Source of the DNA: Streptomyces spinoverrucosus
GTDB taxonomy: Bacteria > Actinomycetota > Actinomycetes > Streptomycetales > Streptomycetaceae
Assembly (NCBI RefSeq): GCF_015712165.1
Contig: NZ_JADPZX010000001.1
Coordinates: 1,860,001 to 1,924,000 of the forward strand
Length of the DNA stretch: 64,000 nucleotides
Reading direction: 5' to 3'
The notes under the pieces are model-generated. The model was not told the origin of the DNA. It made no database searches and saw nothing but the letters and a program-made list of their open reading frames with translations. Position numbers and translations under genes: made by a program. Shown here piece by piece: positions 35,043 to 42,433 of the stretch. Positions within the stretch are counted from its first letter, which is position 1. Each line of letters starts with the position of its first letter.

Positions 35043-36335
35043 ATGACCACCACCGCCCAGTCCGTGACCGACGCCGTGCGCGAGCCGCTGCCCCTGGCCG
35101 ACGTCGACCTGGCCGACCTCGACAACTTCACCGACGGCGTGACCCCCTGGCGCATGTTCCACACCCTGCGCCACGAGGACCCGGTGCACTGGCAGCCCGA
35201 GGAGGCGCCCAACTCCGGTTTCTGGGCGGTGACCCGGCACGCCGACATCGCCCGCGTCGACCGCGACGCGCAGACGTTCACCTCCACGAAGTTCGTCAAC
35301 CTGGAGGAGGTCGACGAGGACCAGATCAGGAAACGCGCCTCGATCCTCGAACTGGACGGCGTCCGCCACCGCGCGCTGCGCAGCCTGCTCCAGCGCCAGT
35401 TCGGCGCGAGCGTCATCAACAGCTACGCCGACTTCCTGCGCGGCCTGACCGCCACCACCCTGGACGCGGCCCTGGCCAAGGGCACGTTCGACTTCGTGAA
35501 GGAGGTGTCCGCCGACTTCCCGATCAACGTCCTCGCCCGCCTCCTCGACGTGCCCCCCGAGGACAACCAGCAGCTCATCGACTGGGGCAACCGCATCATC
35601 GGCAACACCGACCCCGACTACGCCGACGTGCTGCTGCACAGCGCGGAGAGCGAGAAGTACCGCGACCTGCCGTTCCGCTCCCCCGCCTCACTGGAGGTCT
35701 TCGAGTACGGCCGCGAACTCGCCCGGCGGCGGCGCGGCGGAAACGGCACCGACCTGATCTCCAGGCTGGTCAACGAGACCCCGCGCGACGGCGTCCCGCT
35801 CTCCCCGCAGGACTTCGACAACTACTTCCTGCTCCTGGTCGTCGCCGGCAACGAGACCACCCGCCACACCATCACCCATTCCATGCTGGCCCTGCTCCAG
35901 CACCCCGAGCAGCTCGCCCGCCTCCAGGACGACCCGTCGCTGATCCCCACGGCGGTCGAGGAGTTCCTGCGCTGGGCCTCGCCGGTGTACCACTTCCGCC
36001 GCACCGCCACCCGCGACGTCGAACTCGGCGGCAAGCACATCGGGGAGGGCGACAAGGTCGTCATGTGGTTCGCCTCCGGCAACCGCGACGAAGAGGTCTT
36101 CACCAACCCCTACGACTTCGATGTCGCCCGGCAGGACAACGACCACGTCACCTTCGGCAAGGGCAGCCCCCACCTGTGCCTGGGCAACCTGCTCGCCCGC
36201 ACCGAGATCCGCATCATGTTCGAGGAGCTCATTCCGCGCCTGGCCGGCATCCGCCTGGCCGGTGACGTGCCCCGCGTACGCTCCAACTTCGTCAACGGCA
36301 TCAAGAAGCTGCCCGTGGAGGTGACACTCGCCTGA
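35043..36335 (+). CDS. Cytochrome P450 (class I, soluble)
   Basis: A 430-residue bacterial P450. I-helix VVAGNETTRHTITH, K-helix EEFLRWAS with ExxR, and haem loop FGKGSPHLCLGNLLAR with the Cys ligand are intact. The loop spacing and C-terminal RVRSNFVNGIKKLPV resemble the CYP124/125/142-type clade. The ATG at 35043 follows GAGGAG by eight bases and the GS-like stop by 20 bp. Electrons should come from the divergent ferredoxin and reductase. Substrate unknown; C-N oxidation or ring hydroxylation of a glutamylated amine is my inference. Confidence 0.93.
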   Translation: MTTTAQSVTDAVREPLPLADVDLADLDNFTDGVTPWRMFHTLRHEDPVHWQPEEAPNSGFWAVTRHADIARVDRDAQTFTSTKFVNLEEVDEDQIRKRASILELDGVRHRALRSLLQRQFGASVINSYADFLRGLTATTLDAALAKGTFDFVKEVSADFPINVLARLLDVPPEDNQQLIDWGNRIIGNTDPDYADVLLHSAESEKYRDLPFRSPASLEVFEYGRELARRRRGGNGTDLISRLVNETPRDGVPLSPQDFDNYFLLLVVAGNETTRHTITHSMLALLQHPEQLARLQDDPSLIPTAVEEFLRWASPVYHFRRTATRDVELGGKHIGEGDKVVMWFASGNRDEEVFTNPYDFDVARQDNDHVTFGKGSPHLCLGNLLARTEIRIMFEELIPRLAGIRLAGDVPRVRSNFVNGIKKLPVEVTLA

Positions 36336-36365
36336 GGCACGCAATGCACGGCCCGGAACGCGCCG

Positions 36366-36392
36366 ACGGCTTCAGGACGCCTTCGAAGCCGT
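36366..36392. terminator. Hairpin between convergent P450 and TetR genes
   Basis: ACGGCTTC (36366-36373) pairs with GAAGCCGT (36385-36392) around an 11-base loop. Placement between two convergent stops suits a bidirectional terminator; the stem is short, so this is moderate. Confidence 0.5.
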
Positions 36393-36412
36393 AGGAACCG
36401 ACGTGGGACGGC

Positions 36413-37060
36413 TCAGTCGTCGGCGGCGGTCTCCGCGGCGATCGTGGCGGCTACCTCGTCGACCACGACACGCGCCCGGTTCTCCGGCACACCGGCCGCG
36501 ACGAGCATGGCAATGGTGCACCGGGTGCCGTCGTCCTCCAGCGCCTCGACGTTGACCTGCTCCAGCAGGGCGACCGTCATCGCCTCCAGACCCGCGCTCA
36601 GCACCGCGGGTGGCAGATGGGTGGGGACGACACCGTCCCGCTGTCCGCGTTCCAGGATGGCCGTGACCTCGTCGCGCGCGGGCTTGAGGATCTCGGCGAC
36701 GCGTTCCGCGCCCAGGTCCCGGTGGGCCAGCGCCAGGAGCATCCGGTAACGGTCACCCACGGGCCACATCGACAACGTGAAGTACGCGAGCGCCCGTTCG
36801 GCCGGCTCCGCCGGCCGGACACCCGCCGCCACCGCGTCCTGGAGGGTCTCGGAGGCTTCCTCGGCCAGCGCCTCCAACAGTGCCGCCCGGCCGGGGAAGT
36901 GACCGAAGAGGGTACGCCGTACGACACCGGCGGCCCTCGCCAGCTCCTCCAGGGTGATGTCCGGGTTCCGGCCGAGTTCCTGACGGGCCGTGGCCAGGAT
37001 GCGCGCCCGGTTGGAGCGCGCGTTGCGTCGCTGCGGCACGCGGGCCACGGGCTTGGTCAC
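36413..37060 (-). CDS. TetR family transcriptional regulator
   Basis: A 215-residue TetR protein with helix-turn-helix ITLEELARAAGVVRRTLFGH and FPGRAALLEALAEEA. The GTG at 37060 has GAGG seven bases upstream. It is convergent with the P450 gene and its target is unknown; it could also respond to the catabolic cluster. Confidence 0.85.
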   Translation of the reverse strand: MTKPVARVPQRRNARSNRARILATARQELGRNPDITLEELARAAGVVRRTLFGHFPGRAALLEALAEEASETLQDAVAAGVRPAEPAERALAYFTLSMWPVGDRYRMLLALAHRDLGAERVAEILKPARDEVTAILERGQRDGVVPTHLPPAVLSAGLEAMTVALLEQVNVEALEDDGTRCTIAMLVAAGVPENRARVVVDEVAATIAAETAADD

Positions 37061-37176
37061 GGACAACCTCGGCGGAGCGGTACGGAGAGCGGGATCGGCG
37101 CGTCCATTCTGACACGCGGCATCCGCACGCCCTCCGGAGTCGCTCGGTGACAGGCGTCGAGCGCCTTCTCCCCCGA

Positions 37177-38001
37177 TCATGCGGCCGAGGAGGCGTCCGG
37201 ACGCCAGGTGACCGTCCGCCCGGTGAAGTGCGCGTCGAGTCCGCCCGCCGTGGGCGTGACCGACCGCAGGCGGAGCCCCTCGGGGATGTTCCGCAGCGGG
37301 ATGGGCTCCGCGAAGATCTTGTCGAGCAGGGTCCGCCCCGGGGCGGGCAGCTCCCCCCGGGTGACACGGAAGTCCGTGAACCGGACGCTGTTCCCGGCGG
37401 CCGCGGAGACGGCCGTACTCACGGTGACCTCCCCGGCGAGCGGAAGGGCGACGACGGCCCTGACCCGGTCCGGCTCGGTGTCCCGGGAGATCTCCAGGCC
37501 GAGTGCGTTCGACACGTCCTCGTACGACAGGAACGCGGTCGCGTCGACGGCACGCGCGTGGGCCTCCTCCGCGTCGCCCGAGATCTTCAGGTCGTCGAGC
37601 CCGACGGTGAGCCTGGTCACCGGCAGCGGCCGCGCGGAGCCGTCGGCGGGTATGTCGTGGGCGGTGATGTCGACGTGCCGCAGCGAGCCGGAGACCAGCT
37701 GGGGCAGCACCGGGAAGCCCCTCACATCGACCTCGGGGCGCGTCGGGGTGTCCATGCCGCCCTGGAACGCCTCTGCCGTACGGCTCTCCGCGCGCCCCGC
37801 GGCGACACGGTCCACGACGAGCACGGCCGGCAGCAGCGCGGCCAGCACCCCGGCCAGGGCGGCGACCAGCTTCCGCCGCCTCTCCGGGGACGGAGCGCTC
37901 ACGCACACGGAGCCCCCGTCGTACTGGGAGTCGTACGGCTCGTACGGCTCATGGGGCCCATGGGCGGGTTCATCGGCGTACGCGGGCTGGGACTGGTACA
38001 C
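37177..38001 (-). CDS. DUF2993 (LmeA-like) membrane-anchored protein
   Basis: A 274-residue protein with a Pro/Tyr/Gly-rich N-terminus (about 40 residues), one membrane segment (LVAALAGVLAALLPAVLVVD) and an exported C-terminal domain with the DUF2993 pattern (FPVLPQLVSGSLRHVDITAH, VTRLTVGLDDLKISG). Family members bind phospholipid at the cell envelope. GTG start at 38001. It is divergent from the DHA2 efflux pump. Confidence 0.82.
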   Translation of the reverse strand: MYQSQPAYADEPAHGPHEPYEPYDSQYDGGSVCVSAPSPERRRKLVAALAGVLAALLPAVLVVDRVAAGRAESRTAEAFQGGMDTPTRPEVDVRGFPVLPQLVSGSLRHVDITAHDIPADGSARPLPVTRLTVGLDDLKISGDAEEAHARAVDATAFLSYEDVSNALGLEISRDTEPDRVRAVVALPLAGEVTVSTAVSAAAGNSVRFTDFRVTRGELPAPGRTLLDKIFAEPIPLRNIPEGLRLRSVTPTAGGLDAHFTGRTVTWRPDASSAA

Positions 38002-38042
38002 GGCATTCCTCCACCTGGTCTGGCAGCTGCTTGCACATCATC

Positions 38043-38100
38043 GGGCAATTAATATTTACACACGGTCGGGCAATAAACTAGCCTGCACACTCGTGGGCAA
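38043..38100. promoter_or_regulatory. Three phased GGGCAA direct repeats in an AT-rich divergent promoter
   Basis: GGGCAATTAATA (38043), GGGCAATAAACT (38068) and GGGCAAATAACT (38095) are spaced 25 and 27 bp apart. The stretch is unusually AT-rich for this genome and lies between the DUF2993 and DHA2 transporter starts, so it probably holds promoters and a repressor or activator site. Confidence 0.5.
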
Positions 38101-38190
38101 ATAACTTCCCGCGGTGCCGGGACACAGCCCGAGCCCGCGCCACTCCCGCTGCCGACCCCGAAGCTGCCGCTTCACCCCTAGGAGCTTCCG

Positions 38191-39798
38191 ATGCCGCTCT
38201 TCGCGAACACACCCGTCGAGAAGATGACCGGGCCGTACCCACGACGCTGGTGGGCCCTGCTCGTGCTGTGCCTGAGCCTGCTGATCGTGGTCATGGCCAA
38301 CACGTCCCTGATCGTCGCCGCCCCCGACATGACCCAGGACCTCGAACTCAGCAGCAGTGACCTCCAGTGGGTCGTCGACGGCTACACCGTCCCGTACGCC
38401 GCGCTGATGCTGGTGCTGGGCGCGATGGGCGACAAGTACAGCCGCCGCGGCGCCCTCGTACTGGGCCTGCTGATCTTCGCCGGGGGTTCGGTGATGGGCA
38501 GCCTGGTCGACGAGACCGACCTGGTCATCGCCGCCCGCGCGATCATGGGTGTGGGTGCCGCCGTGGTCATGCCGGCCACGCTCTCGCTCCTGGTGGCCAT
38601 GTTCCCGAGGCGCGAGCGGGCGCGCGCCATCACGGCCTGGACCGCCACCTCCGGCCTCGCCATCGCCGTCGGCCCGGTGGTGGCCGGCTGGCTGCTGGAG
38701 GAGCACGCCTGGGGCTCGACGTTCCTGATCAACGTGCCCATCGCGGCCCTCGCCGTGATCGGCGCGTTCGTACTGGTGCCGCCGTCCAGGGCGGAGGGCA
38801 TGGGCCGGATCGACTACGTCGGCGGACTGCTGTCGATCGTCTCCGTCGGCTCGCTCGTCTACGCCATCATCGAGGGCCCGCACTTCGGCTGGAGCACCGG
38901 CCCGATCGCGGCGGCCGTCGTCGCGGGCGTGGGCTTCGCCGCCTTCACCCTGTGGGAGCTGAAGCACCCCCACCCCATGCTGGACGTCCGCAAGTTCACG
39001 CTGCGCCCCTTCACCGGCTCCATGCTCGCGGTGCTGTTCTTCTTCTTCGGCACCTTCGGCGCGATCTACTACGCCACCCAGTTCCTTCAGTTCGTCCTGG
39101 GCTACGACGCCCTGGAGACCGGCGTTCGTCTGCTGCCGCTGGCCGGTGCCGTGTTCGTCGGCGCCGCGGTGACCGGCAGGCTGACCCCCAGGCTCGGCGT
39201 GAAGGCCATGGTCGTGCCCGGCATGGTCCTCGGCACCGTGGGCGTCTTCCTGCTCTCCCAGATCGACAAGGCCTCGACGTACACCGACTTCGTGCCGTCG
39301 CTGCTGCTGCTCGGCTTCGCGATCGGCCTGAGCGTGTCCCCGGCGACCGACACGATCATGGACTCCTTCCCCGAGTCGGAGCTGGGCGTCGGCGGCGGCG
39401 CCAACGACACCTCGCTGGAACTGGGCGGCTCCCTCGGCATCGCCCTCCTGGGCTCGCTGCTCGGCACCGCCTACAAGGACGAGCTGACCGATCTGGTGGG
39501 CCACCGGCTCCCGCACGAGGCCCTGGAGACCGCCAAGGAGTCGGTGGGCGCCGGCCTCGCGGTCGCCGAACAGATCGCCAGGACCCCGACCGCCGGCCCC
39601 CAGCAGGCGCAGGCCCTGGTGGACGCGGTGCACGATTCCTTCGCCCACGGTGTCGCGCACACCAGTCTCATCGGCGGCATCATCATGGCCGCCGGCGCGA
39701 TGATCGTCCTGGCCGTCCTGCCCGGCCGCAAGTCCACCGGGAAGCACCGCCAGGTGGCGGCGGAGGAGACCGAGAAGGAGCACGCGGAGGTCGGCTGA
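38191..39798 (+). CDS. MFS drug-efflux transporter, DHA2 (14-TM) family
   Basis: A 535-residue transporter with about 14 hydrophobic segments. DHA2 motifs are visible: LQWVVDGYTVPYAALMLVLG, GDKYSRRGAL after TM2, and GPVVAGWLLE in TM5 (motif C). It probably exports drugs or toxic metabolites. A TetR gene follows 110 bp downstream on the same strand and is the likely regulator. Confidence 0.92.
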   Translation: MPLFANTPVEKMTGPYPRRWWALLVLCLSLLIVVMANTSLIVAAPDMTQDLELSSSDLQWVVDGYTVPYAALMLVLGAMGDKYSRRGALVLGLLIFAGGSVMGSLVDETDLVIAARAIMGVGAAVVMPATLSLLVAMFPRRERARAITAWTATSGLAIAVGPVVAGWLLEEHAWGSTFLINVPIAALAVIGAFVLVPPSRAEGMGRIDYVGGLLSIVSVGSLVYAIIEGPHFGWSTGPIAAAVVAGVGFAAFTLWELKHPHPMLDVRKFTLRPFTGSMLAVLFFFFGTFGAIYYATQFLQFVLGYDALETGVRLLPLAGAVFVGAAVTGRLTPRLGVKAMVVPGMVLGTVGVFLLSQIDKASTYTDFVPSLLLLGFAIGLSVSPATDTIMDSFPESELGVGGGANDTSLELGGSLGIALLGSLLGTAYKDELTDLVGHRLPHEALETAKESVGAGLAVAEQIARTPTAGPQQAQALVDAVHDSFAHGVAHTSLIGGIIMAAGAMIVLAVLPGRKSTGKHRQVAAEETEKEHAEVG

Positions 39799-39846
39799 CG
39801 GCGAGGCCGCCCAGACTCGTCGTCAGGTGCGTGCGGAGCGGATGGG

Positions 39847-39902
39847 TGATGCCTCCCTCGGTATCTGATGGAGGCATCAGTAATGGTGACCATTGTTAGA
39901 CT
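39847..39902 (+). promoter_or_regulatory. Dyads and probable leaderless promoter before the TetR gene
   Basis: TGATGCCTCC (39847-39856) is repeated inverted as GGAGGCATCA (39870-39879); AATGGTGACCATT (39882-39894) is a perfect odd-centred palindrome. TAGACT (39897-39902) resembles a -10 box only six bases before the ATG, and no ribosome site exists, so the message is probably leaderless. The first dyad might also terminate the transporter message. Confidence 0.5.
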
Positions 39903-39908
39903 CACCGC

Positions 39909-40544
39909 ATGCCGACGTCAGCCCCGCCCAGCAACCGGTTCGAACGCCGTCGCGCCGCGACCAGGCAGGCACTCATCCGTGCGGCCCGGCAGATCCTCGC
40001 CGAGTCCGGCGACACGGGCGTGAGCATCCAGGCGATCGCGGACCGGGCGGACGTGGGCTTCGGCTCCTTCTACAACCACTTCGACTCCAAGGCAGCCCTC
40101 TTCGACGAGGCGGTGCTCGACGCCCTCGACGAGTACGGCCGGGCGATCGACGAACGGCTGGAAGGCGTCGACGATCCGGCGGAGCGGGTCGCGTTCGGCG
40201 TCCGGCTCAGCGCCAGGATGGCCGACACGCACCCCGAGATCATGCGGATCCTGCGCCATCGCGGACTCGGGCACATCCACTCCGACCGCGGCCTGTCCCC
40301 GCGCGCCCTGGGCGACCTGAAGACCGGCGCGGCCTCCGGTCGCTTCACCTTCACCGACCCCGAGATCGCCCTCTCCGCGCTGGGCGGCAGCCTGCTGGCC
40401 CTGCTGGACCTGCGCCTCACCCGGCCGGACGCCGACAGCGACGCGGCCGCCAGAGCCATGGCGCAGATGATGCTGCGCATGCTCGGCGTCCCCGAGGACG
40501 AGGCCCGCGAGATCGCCGAGCGCCCCCTTCCCACAGGCGACTGA
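39909..40544 (+). CDS. TetR family regulator
   Basis: A 211-residue TetR protein: VSIQAIADRADVGFGSFYNH is the helix-turn-helix, followed by FDSKAALFDEAV. It lies after the DHA2 pump and has its own palindromic promoter, consistent with an autoregulated pump repressor. Confidence 0.88.
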   Translation: MPTSAPPSNRFERRRAATRQALIRAARQILAESGDTGVSIQAIADRADVGFGSFYNHFDSKAALFDEAVLDALDEYGRAIDERLEGVDDPAERVAFGVRLSARMADTHPEIMRILRHRGLGHIHSDRGLSPRALGDLKTGAASGRFTFTDPEIALSALGGSLLALLDLRLTRPDADSDAAARAMAQMMLRMLGVPEDEAREIAERPLPTGD

Positions 40545-40628
40545 CGCTTCGACACGGCGGTACGGTCGGCGAAGACGCGCGATCGACAGCCACCGCACGA
40601 CCGGCCGGGCCCAGCCGGGGTTGACGCG

Positions 40629-40847
40629 CTATCGGGCATCGGACTTCCCGGACGACCCGCAGACGACCGGCCCAGCGAGGGCTGTCGCACTATCGGGCAT
40701 CGGACTTCCCGGACGACCCGCAGACGACCGGCCCAGCGAGGGCTGTCGCACTATCGGGCATCGGACTTCCCGGACGACCCGCAGACGACCGGCCCAGCGA
40801 GGGCTGTCGCGCTATCGGGCGTCGGACTTCCCGGACGGCCCGCAGCA
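40629..40847. repeat. 61-bp tandem repeat, three full copies and a partial fourth covering the CDF stop codon
   Basis: Units start at 40629, 40690, 40751 and 40812. The first three are almost identical; the fourth (to about 40847) is the 3' end of the cation transporter gene itself. On the minus strand each unit encodes the same tail ending SSGKSDAR (PSGKSDAR in the gene) and a TAG stop. Because 61 is not a multiple of three, successive copies place this stop in different frames. Confidence 0.92.
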
Positions 40848-41546
40848 GGAGCAATCGCCGGCGCAGCCGCGACTGTCCTGCGGAGGCGCCTCGGCGACGG
40901 CGCCGGCGGGCACCGCGCAGCAGGCGTCGCCACGCCATGCGTCGCGGCCTTCCTTGACCGCGACGGCGCCGATCACCAGGGCGGCGATCGGGTCGGCCCA
41001 GGACCAGCCGAACAGGGAGTTGGCGAGCAGGCCGACCAACAGCACCGCCGAGAGGTATGTGCACAGCAGGGTCTGCTTGGAGTCGGCCACGGCCGAGGCG
41101 GAGCCCAGTTCACGGCCCGCGCGACGCTGGGCGGCGGACAGGAACGGCATGACCGCGAGCGAGAGGGCGGCCAGCACGATGCCCGGGGTGGAGTGTTCGG
41201 CCTCGCCGGTGCCGGTCAGGGCGCGGACGGAGTCGACCGTGACATAGGCGGCCAGGGCGAAGAAGGAGACGGCGATGATGCGCAGGGTCGTCTTCTCACG
41301 GGCCTCCCGTACGGCGTGGTCGGCGGCGGAGAACTGCCAGGCGACGGCCGCCGCTGAGGAGACCTCGATGACGGAGTCCAGGCCGAAGCCGATCAGGGCG
41401 GTGGAGGAGGCGAGGGTGCCGGCGGTGATGGCGACGATCGCCTCGATGACGTTGTAGGTGATGGTGGCGGCGACCAGCAGGCGTACTCGGCGGGCCAGTT
41501 GGGCGCGGCGGTCCAGGGACGGGCCGAGGGATATCTCCAGGGTCAT
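40812..41546 (-). CDS. Cation diffusion facilitator-type metal exporter
   Basis: A 244-residue membrane protein with about six hydrophobic segments and the CDF signature region (ALIGFGLDSVIEVSSAAAVA; ADSKQTLLCTYLSAVLLVGL; SWADPIAALVIGAVAV). It probably exports Cd, Pb, Zn or a similar ion. The C-terminus is Cys-rich (DACCAV, CAGDCSCCG), probably metal-binding. The ATG overlaps the ArsR-family stop by one base (TGATG), so regulator and exporter form one operon. Confidence 0.88.
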   Translation of the reverse strand: MTLEISLGPSLDRRAQLARRVRLLVAATITYNVIEAIVAITAGTLASSTALIGFGLDSVIEVSSAAAVAWQFSAADHAVREAREKTTLRIIAVSFFALAAYVTVDSVRALTGTGEAEHSTPGIVLAALSLAVMPFLSAAQRRAGRELGSASAVADSKQTLLCTYLSAVLLVGLLANSLFGWSWADPIAALVIGAVAVKEGRDAWRGDACCAVPAGAVAEAPPQDSRGCAGDCSCCGPSGKSDAR

Positions 41547-41881
41547 CAGCAGCAGCCCTTCTCCTCGCCGTCCGGGCATGTGCGGTCGGCCTCGACGGCG
41601 AGGACCGCGCCGCGCAGATCGTCCAGGGCGTGACCGAGGCGGGAGTCCGCGAGCTCGTAACGCACGCGCCGGCCCACGGGGACGGCGACGACGATGCCGC
41701 AGTCGCGCAGGCAGGCCAGGTGGTTCGACAGCCGGGTGCGGGAGATCTCCAGCTGCTCGGCGAGGTCGGCGGGGTGGGCCGGGGCCTTGCTCAGCTCCAG
41801 GAGGATGCGACAGCGAATCGGATCGGCGAGCGCGCGGCCGAAACGGGCCAGGGCGTCGATGTCGGAGGCGATGGACAGCAC
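41546..41881 (-). CDS. ArsR/SmtB family metal-sensing repressor (CmtR-like)
   Basis: A 111-residue winged-helix repressor. LADPIRCRILLEL, ISRTRLSNHLACLRDCG and the C-terminal CPDGEEKGCC place cysteines as in the Cd/Pb sensor CmtR of mycobacteria (CLRxCG pair plus a C-terminal Cys). Metal binding would release DNA and switch on the exporter gene it is coupled to. Confidence 0.9.
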   Translation of the reverse strand: MLSIASDIDALARFGRALADPIRCRILLELSKAPAHPADLAEQLEISRTRLSNHLACLRDCGIVVAVPVGRRVRYELADSRLGHALDDLRGAVLAVEADRTCPDGEEKGCC

Positions 41882-41900
41882 ACCTCGACAATACAGAGAA

Positions 41901-41914
41901 TCGTGGATTCACGA
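41901..41914. promoter_or_regulatory. Palindrome TCGTGGATTCACGA upstream of the CmtR-like gene
   Basis: Five-base arms (TCGTG/CACGA) around GATT, 20 bp before the repressor ATG in an AT-richer stretch. It is well placed for self-repression by the ArsR-family protein. Confidence 0.6.
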
Positions 41915-42064
41915 AACCATGGATCGTCACGCCGGACCACGACTGCCGCGGCCAGGACGCAAGACGCGACGGATCCGCAGCCGGAGGGCATGAGTGGGAC
42001 GTCCCGGCCCGCGCCGAGATCCTCGCCGCGCACCCCTCCGCCCGCGCCCCGGTCTGGGTCGGGG

Positions 42065-42221
42065 GCCCGCTTCGGTGCCGGGTTGAACCAGCTCTCACAC
42101 GCCCGGAGGGGCGGGACTGCAGCGTGAGGAGTTAGGGCGGCGTATCGGTTACTCGGCGTCCACGGTCGCGTCGTACGAGCAGGGCCGGCGGATTCCGTCG
42201 CCCAGGACCATCGAGCTATGA
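42065..42221 (+). pseudogene. Remnant of an XRE-family regulator of the DUF397 pair
   Basis: Just before the DUF397 gene, one frame reads IGYSASTVASYEQGRRIPSP, the helix-turn-helix signature of Streptomyces XRE regulators, and ends with a TGA overlapping the DUF397 ATG. About 50 bases upstream, another frame reads ARFGAGLNQL, which looks like the N-terminal helix of the same family. The two pieces are out of frame and the C-terminal two thirds of the protein are missing. This is a decayed partner gene. Confidence 0.7.
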
Positions 42222-42433
42222 ACACCGCTGAGTCCGCGGCCGTCGCGTCCGACCTCGCCTGGTTCAAGAGCAGCTACAGCGGAGCGGAGGGCGGCGACTG
42301 TGTCGAGGTCGCGGCCGACACGGGAGCTGTGCACATCCGGGACTCCAAGGCCGTGGCCGGACCCGTCATCCTCTCTGTCCGTCCTGCTGCCTCGAGCCGG
42401 ACGGTGTCAGCGTCGGCGCTGGTCGGGTCGTAG
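42218..42433 (+). CDS. DUF397 family small protein
   Basis: A 71-residue protein with the family core WFKSSYSGAEGGDCVEVA and VHIRDSK. DUF397 proteins are partners (antitoxin-like or anti-activator) of XRE regulators in Streptomyces. Here the partner is only a remnant. The C-terminal 20 residues (SSRTVSASALVGS) differ from the usual ending and overlap the convergent aldo/keto reductase gene by 27 bp, so this copy may also be decaying. Confidence 0.75.
   Translation: MNTAESAAVASDLAWFKSSYSGAEGGDCVEVAADTGAVHIRDSKAVAGPVILSVRPAASSRTVSASALVGS

Noticed and set aside
40629..40847. Possible CRISPR array or attachment site
   Set aside because: The 61-bp copies are contiguous, with no variable spacers, no integrase and no tRNA gene nearby.
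40690..41064. Minus-strand frames ending in the SGKSDAR tail
   Set aside because: They share the tail only because the 61-bp repeat carries it into other frames; upstream they are shadows of the exporter gene.
42149..42334. Minus-strand 61-codon frame across the XRE/DUF397 region
   Set aside because: It is antisense to recognisable XRE and DUF397 sequence and has no similarity of its own.
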